A DNA stretch of 6,676 nt. Source: Planctomycetota bacterium. Its GTDB lineage: Bacteria > Planctomycetota > UBA11346. Position 1 is the stretch's first letter; every line of letters starts with the position of its first letter. The notes beneath the pieces were generated by a model that made no database searches, had not been told where the DNA came from, and saw only the letters and a list, made by a program, of their open reading frames with translations. The stretch is taken from positions 1-6,676 of the forward strand of contig JACDEC010000164.1 in assembly GCA_013816645.1 (NCBI GenBank), read 5' to 3'. A program made the translations under genes and the position numbers. Shown here in pieces: positions 1 to 6,676 of the stretch.

Positions 1-1
1 G

Positions 2-2779
2 GTCCTGGCCTGGCCGAAACCGCGGTCCCTGCACGGCCTCGCCTTCGTAACGCCGCTGCCGGCGTACTACGCGGTCGACATGTGGACCGGCGGCACGGTC
101 GCCGACGCCAAGGCCGCCCTGGCCGACGACGCGCATTGGCGCGAGGTCGGGACCAGCGAACCGCAGATGCACGGTCCGCGGCCGCAGCAGGCGACCCTGC
201 GCACGGTCGACTTCGGGGCGACCGTGATCACCGCGGCGGTGCGCGTGCGCGCGGTCAAGCCGGCCGGAACCCGCGGCTACATGGGCGGTCAGGGACCGGT
301 GACCGGTCCGCACACCGCGGGAATGCGCGCCATCGTCGCGCTGGAGTCGCTCGGTGACGACCTGCCCGATCTGCCCATCGACCGCGCCCAGCGCGTCACC
401 GAGATCGTCATCGACGAAGCCGGGCACGGCACCGTCGCCCGCCACATCGTCGTACCGCACCCCGGGAACCTCGCTTTCGACGCGGCCGGCACGCTGCACG
501 CCGTATCGGGCGACCGCATCGTCACCATCGACCTCGACAAGGGAGCGGTCGCCCGCGAGGTGGTGCCCGCCGGCGTGGTCGCCGCGCCGACCGCGATCGC
601 CTTCGCGCCCGACGGTTCGCTGCTGGTCGGCGATGCCGCAACCCACGCGATCGCGGTGATCGATCCCAAGACCGGCAAGCGGACGCGCGCCATCGGCGCC
701 CCCGGCGGCCGGTCGACTGGACCATTCGACGAGGACCGCTTCGAGAACCCCGCCGGCATCGCCTTCGACAGCGCCGGCAAGCTGTGGGTGTGCGAAGACG
801 CGGACCAGCCCAAGCGCGTCAGCCGTTGGACTTCGGCAGGCGCGCATGAACGCAGCTTCTTCGGACCGAGCTTCTACGGCGGCGGCGGCTACCTCGACCA
901 GGGCGACCACCGCATCCTGCGCTACCACGGCATGGAGTTCATCATCGACTGGGCGACCGGAGCCTCGCGCTTAACCGACATCCTCTACCGTCCGGGCGCG
1001 CCGGAATCGCTGCGCACCGCCATGCCCGACCGCGCGGTCTACGTCGACGGTCGTCGCTACCTCGTCGGCGATCCCGCCGGTTCGGTCGCGGTGGTCTGCG
1101 TCGCGCGCGACCACCGGGCGATCCCGGTCGCCGCCGCCGGCAACCTCGCCGATTGGGGAGACGTCGACGCCGATCCCGCCCTGCGCGCCGCTTTCGGCAA
1201 GATGAACCGCGGCACCCTCGGCTTCTGCTGGTGCGACGCCAACGGCGACGGCCGCGCCCAACCCGACGAGGTCGCCGTGACCAAGGAGGACCGCTTCCGC
1301 CCCACCAACCAGCTGTGGTCGTCGCGCATCGGCGATGATCTCTCCATCAACTTCGCCGGCGTCCGCCTCGCCGCGACCTTCACCAAGGACGGCATGCCGC
1401 GCTACGACGTGAAGCGCCTGCAGCGCACCAAGTGCAATGCGCCGTCGTGGACCACGGCCGACGGACGCATCTTCTCGGTCGAGGCGGCGATGTACGCCAA
1501 GGACGGCGGCGACGCGCTGTGGCGCTACACCGACGAATACTCCAGCGTGCACGGCTCGCACCGCATCGGCTACGATCGCCCAGCCGGCACGCTGGTCGGC
1601 AGCCTCGGCACCGTGGGCCATTTCAAGATCGCCGGCGAGGAGTTGTTCATCCAGAACGGCAACCACGGCGACTGGTTCGCCTTTACCGCCGACGGCCTGC
1701 TCGCCGCCTGCGTGTTCGGCGGCCCGGGCAACATCGGCAAACGCCAGTGGTCGATGCCCGAAGCAATCCCCAATAAGACCGACCTCTCCGACCTCGGGCT
1801 CGGCGAGGAGCACTTCTTCGGGAGCATCTGCCTCGCCGAGGACGGCAACGTCTACGCCGTGGCCGGTCACAACCACGCCAGCGTGGTGCGCGTCGACGGG
1901 CTCGAGCGCATGAAGCGCCTGCCCGGCGGCGAGGTGACCGTGACCCCGGCGGACCACCTGCGCGTGCAGGAGCAGCAGGACCGCCTGCTCGCCAAGGCGC
2001 GCCCCGCGCAGCCGCAGTCCGCGCGCGTGCACGTGGTTCCGACCGCGCTGCAGATCGACGGGACGCTGCACGAATGGAACCCGGAAGATTTCACCATCGT
2101 CGCCACCGAGCGCGATCCGAAGGGCGAGATCAAGACCGTCGCCGCGGTCGCGCTCGCCTGCGATCGCGACCGACTCTACGTCGCGGCGAACGTCAGCGAT
2201 GCCTCGCCGATGACCAACAACGCCGAGGACCCGGTCGCCTTCTTCAAGGGCGGCGACGCGGTCGACGTCTGCCTCGGCCTCGATCCGCAGGCGGATCCCA
2301 AGCGGACCAAGCCCGTCGACGGCGACATCCGCCTGGTGCTCGGCCTGCGCCGCGGCAAACCGCTGGTCATGCTGTACCGGCCGGTGGCGCCGGGAGCCCC
2401 AGCCGACCAGCGCCGCACCTTCACCTCGTTCCACTCGACCTCGATGGACCAGGTCGTGGCGGTGGCCGAGGCCGAACTCGAGATGCACAAGACCAACGAT
2501 GGCTGGGAACTCGAAGCGTCGGTGCCGTGGAAGGCTCTCGGCCATGAGGCCCCCGAAGCCGGCGACTCGCTGTCTGGCGACGTCGGGGTGCTGGCCAGCG
2601 ACGAGCACGGGGTGGGCACCGTCAACCGCCGCTACTGGAGCGGCAAGGGCCAGACCATCGTCAGCGACCTGCCCTCCGAAGCCCGCCTGTCGCCGATGGT
2701 GTGGGGAACCTTCCAGGTCGTCGCCAGCGAAGGCGAGGTCATCGAAAGCCTCGATCTCGACGACGTGAAGACCCGCTGA
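2..2779 (+). CDS. Large NHL-type beta-propeller protein with C-terminal CBM9-like domain (5'-truncated by window edge)
   Basis: The frame is open from base 2 to the TGA at 2777-2779, giving 925 visible residues. The ATG at 80 is internal: coding-like sequence precedes it without a stop, so the true start lies upstream of the window. Residues are numbered from base 2. Residues about 1-150 look like a beta-sandwich, perhaps discoidin-like (alternating hydrophobic run ending in AGMRAIVALESLGDD), but this is weak. From about 150, NHL/SMP-30-like blades follow: HPGNLAFDAAGTLHAV, PTAIAFAPDGSLLVGDA (from 196) and NPAGIAFDSAGKLWVCEDAD (from 249). The blades become degenerate, and one returns near 606 (SICLAEDGNVYAVAGHNH). 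An EF-hand-type loop lies at 412-423. Residues about 675-918 form a CBM9-like domain (IDGTLHEW at 685-692). Such architectures occur in large, poorly characterised PVC-type exported proteins. No catalytic site is recognisable; a role in glycan binding or as a scaffold is inferred. It probably shares a transcript with the SGNH gene 25 bp downstream. Confidence 0.85.
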   Translation, partial: VLAWPKPRSLHGLAFVTPLPAYYAVDMWTGGTVADAKAALADDAHWREVGTSEPQMHGPRPQQATLRTVDFGATVITAAVRVRAVKPAGTRGYMGGQGPVTGPHTAGMRAIVALESLGDDLPDLPIDRAQRVTEIVIDEAGHGTVARHIVVPHPGNLAFDAAGTLHAVSGDRIVTIDLDKGAVAREVVPAGVVAAPTAIAFAPDGSLLVGDAATHAIAVIDPKTGKRTRAIGAPGGRSTGPFDEDRFENPAGIAFDSAGKLWVCEDADQPKRVSRWTSAGAHERSFFGPSFYGGGGYLDQGDHRILRYHGMEFIIDWATGASRLTDILYRPGAPESLRTAMPDRAVYVDGRRYLVGDPAGSVAVVCVARDHRAIPVAAAGNLADWGDVDADPALRAAFGKMNRGTLGFCWCDANGDGRAQPDEVAVTKEDRFRPTNQLWSSRIGDDLSINFAGVRLAATFTKDGMPRYDVKRLQRTKCNAPSWTTADGRIFSVEAAMYAKDGGDALWRYTDEYSSVHGSHRIGYDRPAGTLVGSLGTVGHFKIAGEELFIQNGNHGDWFAFTADGLLAACVFGGPGNIGKRQWSMPEAIPNKTDLSDLGLGEEHFFGSICLAEDGNVYAVAGHNHASVVRVDGLERMKRLPGGEVTVTPADHLRVQEQQDRLLAKARPAQPQSARVHVVPTALQIDGTLHEWNPEDFTIVATERDPKGEIKTVAAVALACDRDRLYVAANVSDASPMTNNAEDPVAFFKGGDAVDVCLGLDPQADPKRTKPVDGDIRLVLGLRRGKPLVMLYRPVAPGAPADQRRTFTSFHSTSMDQVVAVAEAELEMHKTNDGWELEASVPWKALGHEAPEAGDSLSGDVGVLASDEHGVGTVNRRYWSGKGQTIVSDLPSEARLSPMVWGTFQVVASEGEVIESLDLDDVKTR
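1235..1270 (+). other. EF-hand-type calcium-binding loop inside the beta-propeller protein
   Basis: The codons read DANGDGRAQPDE, matching the canonical loop D-x-N-x-D-G-x-x-x-x-x-E with acidic or amide side chains at positions 1, 3, 5 and 12. Just before it is the sequence FCWC, which puts two cysteines next to the site. A loop of this kind inserted in propeller blades (F-x-W-x-D-x-NGDG pattern) recurs in large exported proteins of planctomycete-like bacteria. It probably stabilises the fold by binding Ca2+ outside the cytoplasm. Calcium binding is inferred from the motif only. Confidence 0.7.
2024..2757 (+). other. CBM9-like (DOMON-related) C-terminal domain of the propeller protein
   Basis: The domain opens with VPTALQIDGTLHEWNPEDF. 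This is the usual 'IDG-x-x-x-EW' entry of CBM9-like beta-sandwich domains found at the ends of bacterial extracellular enzymes. It continues with DRDRLYVAANVSD, a typical second strand pair ('lYvaa.v.D'). It then has GGDAVDVCLGLDP and the closing part WELEASVPWKALG, the amphitwist 'y.lE..iPwk.lg' signature. The tail (RRYWS, PSEARLSPMVWG) closes the domain just before the stop codon. Family membership is well supported by these ordered motifs. Whether it binds sugar is not known. Confidence 0.75.
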
Positions 2780-2794
2780 TCGTTCCCACTGCGC

Positions 2795-2798
2795 AAGG
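2795..2798 (+). promoter_or_regulatory. Shine-Dalgarno-like AAGG that decides the SGNH gene start
   Basis: AAGG ends directly against a first ATG at 2799 but lies 6 nt before the in-frame second ATG at 2805. Only the second has normal ribosome-binding spacing, so 2805 is the preferred start. The two starts differ by only two residues, Met-Pro. Confidence 0.5.
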
Positions 2799-2804
2799 AT
2801 GCCC

Positions 2805-2891
2805 ATGCCGATCAACCCACTTCGCAGCGCTGCTGCGACCGCTCCGCTCGTATTGCTCGCGATCCTCGGCTTGAATCCGGGAGCGTCGGCA
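2805..2891 (+). other. Sec signal peptide of the SGNH hydrolase
   Basis: The first 29 residues have one arginine at position 7, then an uninterrupted hydrophobic/alanine stretch (APLVLLAILGL), then a small-residue end PGASA followed by AEQAP. An A-x-A cleavage site falls after residue 29. There is no cysteine at the cleavage point, so a lipoprotein is unlikely. Export to the periplasm or outside is inferred. Confidence 0.8.
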
Positions 2892-5024
2892 GCCGAGCAG
2901 GCGCCGGCCTTCGCCCAGCCCTACGTCTTCACCGACGAATCCGCGGCGATGCAGGTAGATGGACCCGATCGCGAGGTCGAGTTCCGCATCACCACCATCA
3001 TCGCTCGCGGCGATGGACCGTCGCGCCACGGGAAGACCCAGGTGCGCGCGGGTCGTATCGACCTGCCTGTGCTCGCCGAAGGCATCCATCGCGTCGCCAT
3101 CGATGGCGGCGCCGAGCGACGTTTCCTGGGCATGTCCCCGCCCGCTGCGCTCGATGCGGCCGCGGTGCGTCGGGCCCTGCCGCGCAGCGGCGAGCTGCTG
3201 CTGTCCGGCAAACCATTCACCCTGTTGTCGCTCGGCGATTCGGTCACCAACACCGGCGACTACGAGGGCATGCTCGCGCGCCTGCTGACGCGCGCGATCC
3301 CGGGCGCTTCGATCCGCTGCGTCGACCGTTCGTACCCAGGTCGGTCGGTGGACGCTTCGGTCCGCGAGTTCGTCAACGACGGGCCGCCCAATCACCCCAA
3401 CCTCGGGGTGATCATGTACGGGCTGAACGACCAGATCTGCAACGTGCCGCTCGACGCCTACCTCGAGCAGTACCGCTGGCTGATCCAGCACCTCGCCAGC
3501 GAATGCGGCGCCGACGCCATCGTCCTCACGCCCACGCCGCACATCGAGATCCCGCAGGATCGCGCCGCGGCGCTCCCCGATGCCAATCCGCCGTGGTTCC
3601 CGATCCGCACCATCGGCTATGGAACCGCACTGCGCCCCCTGGCCGCGGAGCTCAAGGTGCCATTGGCCGATGGCTTCGCCGCGATCTGGGGTGATGGCGG
3701 ACCAACCTTTGAAGCCGCCAGTCGCGCACTGTGGCCGCTCTTCCCGCCCGGCTACGACCGCCAGATGGAGTCACTGACCGAGACCAACGGCAACGGCGAC
3801 ACCATCCACCCCAATGCGTTGGGTCACCTGCGCCTCGCCCAGGCGGTGTTCGCGGCGATAGCCGGCGTCGATCCAATCGAGGACCTCGAGGTCGAGGGTT
3901 CGAGCGCCTGGGATGGCGACGGCGCGGTCACCACCGTGCGCCTGCGCAACCCCGGCGGCCAGCGCCTGAGCGGCAAGCTACGCGCGTACCCCGCCCAGGA
4001 TGCGGAGATCACCCAGGACGGCGACGGCGCCTACGATCTCGCACCCGGAGCGGAGGCCACGATCACGCTGCGCTGGCCACAGGCGCGCAAGCCCGAGGAC
4101 CTGCTGCGCCATCCCATGCGCCGCGACCTGTCCCACGGCAATCCGTTGATCAGCGTCGTCGATGTCCGCGGCGAGCGCAGCCGGGTGCGCGCGGTTCCCG
4201 CGCCGTTCACCGCGCAGGCTCGTTGGCAGCGCCAGCGCCTGGTCGTCACCGGCACCAGCGCGACCGCGCGCCTGCAACGTGCGGGCGGCGTGGACGAGAT
4301 CACCGTCCCCCTGCCCGAGGGCTCCGCGGTCGGCCGCATCCCGCTCCTGCGCAAGGTCGAGGGAGCCGAGGGCAGCGGCTGGGCGGTGGGAGAACTGGCC
4401 TATGCGCGCTTCGCCGAAGCCCGGTCCGGCGAAGCGACCATCGATGGCGACCTGAAGGAATGGGCTAACCGCAAGCGCTGGTCGCCTCTGGGCGAGCCGG
4501 TGCAGGCGCGTTGGACCCGCGGCGCCGAAGACCATCGCGCCAGCCCTGACGACTGCTCGCTGACCTGGACCTGCTTGGCCGGGCCCCAGGCGTTGGATAT
4601 CGCCTTGCGCGCGCGCGGAACGGTGGCCGCCGATTCGTTCACGATCTTCCTGGACCCGCGCGCGCCGGACGAACTCGGCAGCGCGGGCCGCTACTACTGG
4701 GTCGGCGGAAAACTCGCCGCCGATGGGCGCGTCGAAGTCGGCCGCGGCGAAACCAGCAAGACCGGCGACCCCTCCGGCGCCTGGCGTCGCGAGGGTGACC
4801 TCACCACCATCGAGCTGCGCATCCCGTACGCGGTGATGGGCGCCAGCGCCTGGCCCGCAGCCGGCGACCTCGGCCTCTCCCTCCACTGGACGCACGCCGG
4901 GACGACCCCACCAACCATGCTGCAATGGTTCGAGGACGGCCATCCCTGGAACCCGCGTTGGTACGGCGTCGTGCGCCTGGCGCGCGATGATGCTCCCTTG
5001 CCATTCGTGGTCCGCGTCGAATAG
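2805..5024 (+). CDS. Secreted SGNH/GDSL-family hydrolase with C-terminal CBM9-like domain
   Basis: The protein has 739 residues from the ATG at 2805 (741 from 2799); residues are numbered from 2805. It starts with a signal peptide (R7, hydrophobic core APLVLLAILGL, likely cleavage after ASA-29). A beta-rich N-terminal region (about 30-138) follows. The SGNH hydrolase core spans about 140-352: block I SLGDS with nucleophile S146, block II YPGRS with oxyanion G179, block III YGLND with N208, and block V D332-T-I-H335-P-N completing the triad. Residues about 360-535 are beta-rich, with an Ig-like pattern (VRLRNPGGQRLSGKL then LAPGAEATITLRW). A CBM9-like domain fills about 541-735. SGNH enzymes of this kind are usually O-acetyl esterases or lipases; with a signal peptide and a CBM9-like domain, a carbohydrate esterase acting on extracellular or periplasmic glycan is the best inference. 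The substrate is unknown. It lies 25 bp after the propeller gene, with which it is probably co-transcribed. Confidence 0.9.
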   Translation: MPINPLRSAAATAPLVLLAILGLNPGASAAEQAPAFAQPYVFTDESAAMQVDGPDREVEFRITTIIARGDGPSRHGKTQVRAGRIDLPVLAEGIHRVAIDGGAERRFLGMSPPAALDAAAVRRALPRSGELLLSGKPFTLLSLGDSVTNTGDYEGMLARLLTRAIPGASIRCVDRSYPGRSVDASVREFVNDGPPNHPNLGVIMYGLNDQICNVPLDAYLEQYRWLIQHLASECGADAIVLTPTPHIEIPQDRAAALPDANPPWFPIRTIGYGTALRPLAAELKVPLADGFAAIWGDGGPTFEAASRALWPLFPPGYDRQMESLTETNGNGDTIHPNALGHLRLAQAVFAAIAGVDPIEDLEVEGSSAWDGDGAVTTVRLRNPGGQRLSGKLRAYPAQDAEITQDGDGAYDLAPGAEATITLRWPQARKPEDLLRHPMRRDLSHGNPLISVVDVRGERSRVRAVPAPFTAQARWQRQRLVVTGTSATARLQRAGGVDEITVPLPEGSAVGRIPLLRKVEGAEGSGWAVGELAYARFAEARSGEATIDGDLKEWANRKRWSPLGEPVQARWTRGAEDHRASPDDCSLTWTCLAGPQALDIALRARGTVAADSFTIFLDPRAPDELGSAGRYYWVGGKLAADGRVEVGRGETSKTGDPSGAWRREGDLTTIELRIPYAVMGASAWPAAGDLGLSLHWTHAGTTPPTMLQWFEDGHPWNPRWYGVVRLARDDAPLPFVVRVE
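4425..5009 (+). other. CBM9-like C-terminal domain of the SGNH hydrolase
   Basis: The segment opens with GEATIDGDLKEW, the same IDG-x-L-x-EW entry as in the upstream propeller protein. It continues with a strand ending in FTIFLDPRAPDELG and the closing signature LTTIELRIPYAVMGA, then LGLSLHWTHAG. The remaining sequence differs clearly from the upstream domain, so the two are distant relatives and not a recent duplication. It is probably a binding or anchoring module; ligand unknown. Confidence 0.7.
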
Positions 5025-5055
5025 CGGCACTCATCAGCTCAGGGCCCGGACGTCG
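5025..5055. other. 31-bp convergent intergenic gap without visible terminator
   Basis: This is the only space between the stop of the SGNH gene (TAG at 5022-5024) and the stop of the opposing glycoside hydrolase (5056-5058). The only symmetry is the 6-bp palindrome GGGCCC at 5042-5047. There is no stem followed by a T run on either strand. Termination may be factor-dependent, or the two transcripts may overlap at their 3' ends. Confidence 0.6.
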
Positions 5056-6675
5056 CTACTCGAAGACCACCATCGCATGCCCGGCGATTTCCGGCACCAC
5101 CACCTCGACCCGACCAGCACGGTATTGGAAGGGCAGGTCGCGGTTCTCGGGTGCCAGGTAGACGCGCCGCGGGGAACGCTCGGCGCGGACCGACAGCGGC
5201 ACGTCGTGCAACGGGATGATGTCCTCGATCAGGTCGATATCGACGGCGCGGCGTTCGGCCGGATAGAACAGCAGGTGCGCGATCAGGCGCTGATCCTGAC
5301 GGCAGACGGTGGTCTGCAATCCGGTGGGGCCGCCGGCGCGCAGCAGCGGATCGGGCAGCAGGCGATCGATCAATTCGCCGACCAGATTGCGCAACGGCGC
5401 GTTGCCGTGACGGGCGAAGGCGTCGAACAATGGCCAGCAGGCGTAGGCGGTCGACCCGGTGACCACCGCCCCCGCGAACTCGGCCACCCGATCAGGTGGC
5501 GTCTGACGATGGGAACACCAGCCGCGCCAGGAGCGCTGGAAGTACGGCTCGACCAGGTCGGCCACGACCTTGGAACTTCCGCTCGGCCGGACCTGAACCC
5601 CCTTGCCGTGGACGACATGGTCGCTGTCGGGACGCAGCACGCCGCTACCAGGGCGCGCGCGGATGTAGGTGTCTGTGAACGCGGATTCCCCGTGCGCCGA
5701 GATGCCGAGTTCGCTCAGCACCACCGCGGTCGCGTCTTCGGACAGTCCGCTCCAGCCGGTGGCAAGGATCCGGCAACCAGCCGCCAGGCGCGCGCGCAGT
5801 TTCGCCGCCAGGCGCTCGTCGATCACCATGTCGTCGGGCAGGATGAGCAGGCGGTAGCGCGAGAGGTCCTCATCCGTCCGGACGATGTCGAATTGCTGGC
5901 GCAATTGGTTGAGCATCCGCACGGCACCGTCGATGGACTGGAGGTGGCGCTGGGTGTGGTCGGGCATCGTCTCGATCACGGCGACTTCGGTCACCGGCAC
6001 CGCCCCGGTCAGCCACGGTTCGCGCGCCTCGATGCGCGCATAGGCGCGGCCGATCAGATCATAGGCCTCCGGCTCCAGGCGGCCGCGGGGATGCAACTGA
6101 TCGCCGATCGAGCACTGGGCCCCGTGCGCGACCATCAGGCTGGTCTCGTATTCGAGCGCGGGATACGGCTTCAATCCGCCGAAATCGGCCCAGCTGCCAT
6201 GGAACCGCGCGGTCATGCCCAGGTAGGGTTTCCCGAAGCGACGCACGCGACGCACGGTCTTGGGGAAATGCATGTAGCCCCAACCGCCGGTGGGCAGCGA
6301 CTCGATCTCGACCTGCTCCATGTACTGGTGTTCCTTGGGCAGATTGCCGACAGGGCGCACGTTGAAGTAGATCAGGGCACCGGGCGCCGCCGCGCGCACC
6401 TGCGCGGCCAGGCGGGCCATTGATGCCTCGGCCAATTCGCCGGCGTGCCTGCGCCGGTCGGCGTCGCTGGCGGGATCGAGCCCCTTCTTGGTCATCGCAG
6501 CGATCGCCCACGAGCTGCAGCTGACCTGGTCCCAACACATGTCGAACCAGATGCCATCGACGGGATGGTAGCGCTCGAGCACCTCGGCGAGCTGGTCGCA
6601 GAGATAGTCGAGGTACGGACTGTCGAGGTCCATGCTGGTCCATTCGGTCAGGAACGTTCCCGCCGGAGTCTTGAT
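5056..6675 (-). CDS. GHL6/GH151-like glycoside hydrolase, probable alpha-L-fucosidase type, with trimerisation-like domain (N-terminus outside window)
   Basis: The frame stays open to the right edge, giving 539 residues (numbered from 6675). The ATG at 6633 is internal, since ITPAG-like coding sequence continues upstream in frame without a stop; the first half of the catalytic barrel is missing. Residues 1-220 are the second half of a TIM barrel: DGIWFDMCWDQ with D45 as nucleophile candidate by analogy to GH29-type IWFD, FHGSW at 158-162 and SIGDQLHPRG around 189-197. Residues about 225-430 resemble the beta-galactosidase trimerisation (class I glutamine-amidotransferase-like) domain, including YRLLILPDD and PYFQRSWRGWCSHRQTPP at 377-394. 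The rest is a beta-rich C-terminal domain ending IAGHAMVVFE. This domain order and these motifs fit GHL6 proteins and GH151 alpha-L-fucosidases. Exact sugar specificity is inferred. A signal peptide cannot be assessed. It is convergent with the SGNH gene, hence a separate transcript. Confidence 0.8.
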   Translation of the reverse strand: MKTPAGTFLTEWTSMDLDSPYLDYLCDQLAEVLERYHPVDGIWFDMCWDQVSCSSWAIAAMTKKGLDPASDADRRRHAGELAEASMARLAAQVRAAAPGALIYFNVRPVGNLPKEHQYMEQVEIESLPTGGWGYMHFPKTVRRVRRFGKPYLGMTARFHGSWADFGGLKPYPALEYETSLMVAHGAQCSIGDQLHPRGRLEPEAYDLIGRAYARIEAREPWLTGAVPVTEVAVIETMPDHTQRHLQSIDGAVRMLNQLRQQFDIVRTDEDLSRYRLLILPDDMVIDERLAAKLRARLAAGCRILATGWSGLSEDATAVVLSELGISAHGESAFTDTYIRARPGSGVLRPDSDHVVHGKGVQVRPSGSSKVVADLVEPYFQRSWRGWCSHRQTPPDRVAEFAGAVVTGSTAYACWPLFDAFARHGNAPLRNLVGELIDRLLPDPLLRAGGPTGLQTTVCRQDQRLIAHLLFYPAERRAVDIDLIEDIIPLHDVPLSVRAERSPRRVYLAPENRDLPFQYRAGRVEVVVPEIAGHAMVVFE

Positions 6676-6676
6676 C

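Noticed and set aside
80..82. ATG as true start of the propeller protein
   Set aside because: The frame is open back to base 2 with protein-like sequence (LHGLAFVTPLPAYYAVD), there is no ribosome-binding site before it, and no signal peptide follows.
971..973. Rare in-frame TTA leucine codon as a possible translational control point
   Set aside because: A single rare codon in a long gene is expected by chance, and TTA-based control is known from Streptomyces, which these gene families do not suggest.
971..2815. 614-codon open frame on the minus strand opposite the propeller gene
   Set aside because: It is rich in H, G, A, V and R without domain motifs, the typical antisense shadow of a GC-biased gene. 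The plus-strand frame carries clear NHL, EF-hand and CBM9-like motifs.
3978..5030. 350-codon open frame on the minus strand opposite the SGNH gene
   Set aside because: No domain motifs; it lies across the clear CBM9-like coding region and is explained by codon bias.
5010..5051. GTCCG/CGGAC pair around the convergent gap as a terminator stem
   Set aside because: Only 5 bp with a loop of over 30 nt and no T run; not a credible intrinsic terminator.
4987..6423. 478-codon open frame on the plus strand opposite the glycoside hydrolase
   Set aside because: It overlaps the end of the SGNH gene and has low-complexity composition with no recognisable domain. The minus-strand frame shows ordered glycoside hydrolase motifs.
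6631..6633. ATG (minus strand) as true start of the glycoside hydrolase
   Set aside because: The frame continues to the window edge without a stop, and a start here would remove the first half of the TIM barrel.

Overview
The window is GC-rich, by eye well above 60% G+C with strong G/C bias at third codon positions. It is almost entirely coding. The repertoire is large secreted-type proteins with a beta-propeller, a CBM9-like domain and an SGNH hydrolase, next to a GHL6/GH151-type glycoside hydrolase. This fits a polysaccharide-degrading bacterium of the Planctomycetota / Verrucomicrobiota / Lentisphaerota kind. That assignment is an inference from gene families; there is no rRNA or other marker gene here.

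Layout: (1) Positions 2-2779 (+) hold the 3' part of a large gene, open at the left edge. It encodes a beta-sandwich-like N-terminal part, an NHL-type beta-propeller with an embedded EF-hand loop, and a C-terminal CBM9-like domain. (2) After a 25-bp gap, 2805-5024 (+) encodes a secreted SGNH/GDSL hydrolase with an intact catalytic set, a middle beta-rich region and its own C-terminal CBM9-like domain. (3) After a 31-bp convergent gap, 5056-6675 (-) encodes the C-terminal part of a glycoside hydrolase with a TIM-barrel half, a beta-galactosidase-trimerisation-like domain and a C-terminal beta domain. It most resembles GHL6/GH151 alpha-L-fucosidase-like proteins and is open at the right edge.

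The first two genes look like one transcription unit. Two successive secreted-type proteins with the same kind of C-terminal carbohydrate-binding-like domain, an esterase-type SGNH enzyme, and a fucosidase-like enzyme converging on them suggest a small glycan-processing locus. One possibility is deacylation plus removal of terminal sugars from a fucose-containing polysaccharide. The substrate is not readable from the sequence. I saw no RNA genes, mobile elements, CRISPR arrays, convincing promoters or intrinsic terminators. Apart from the two short gaps there is no non-coding stretch.
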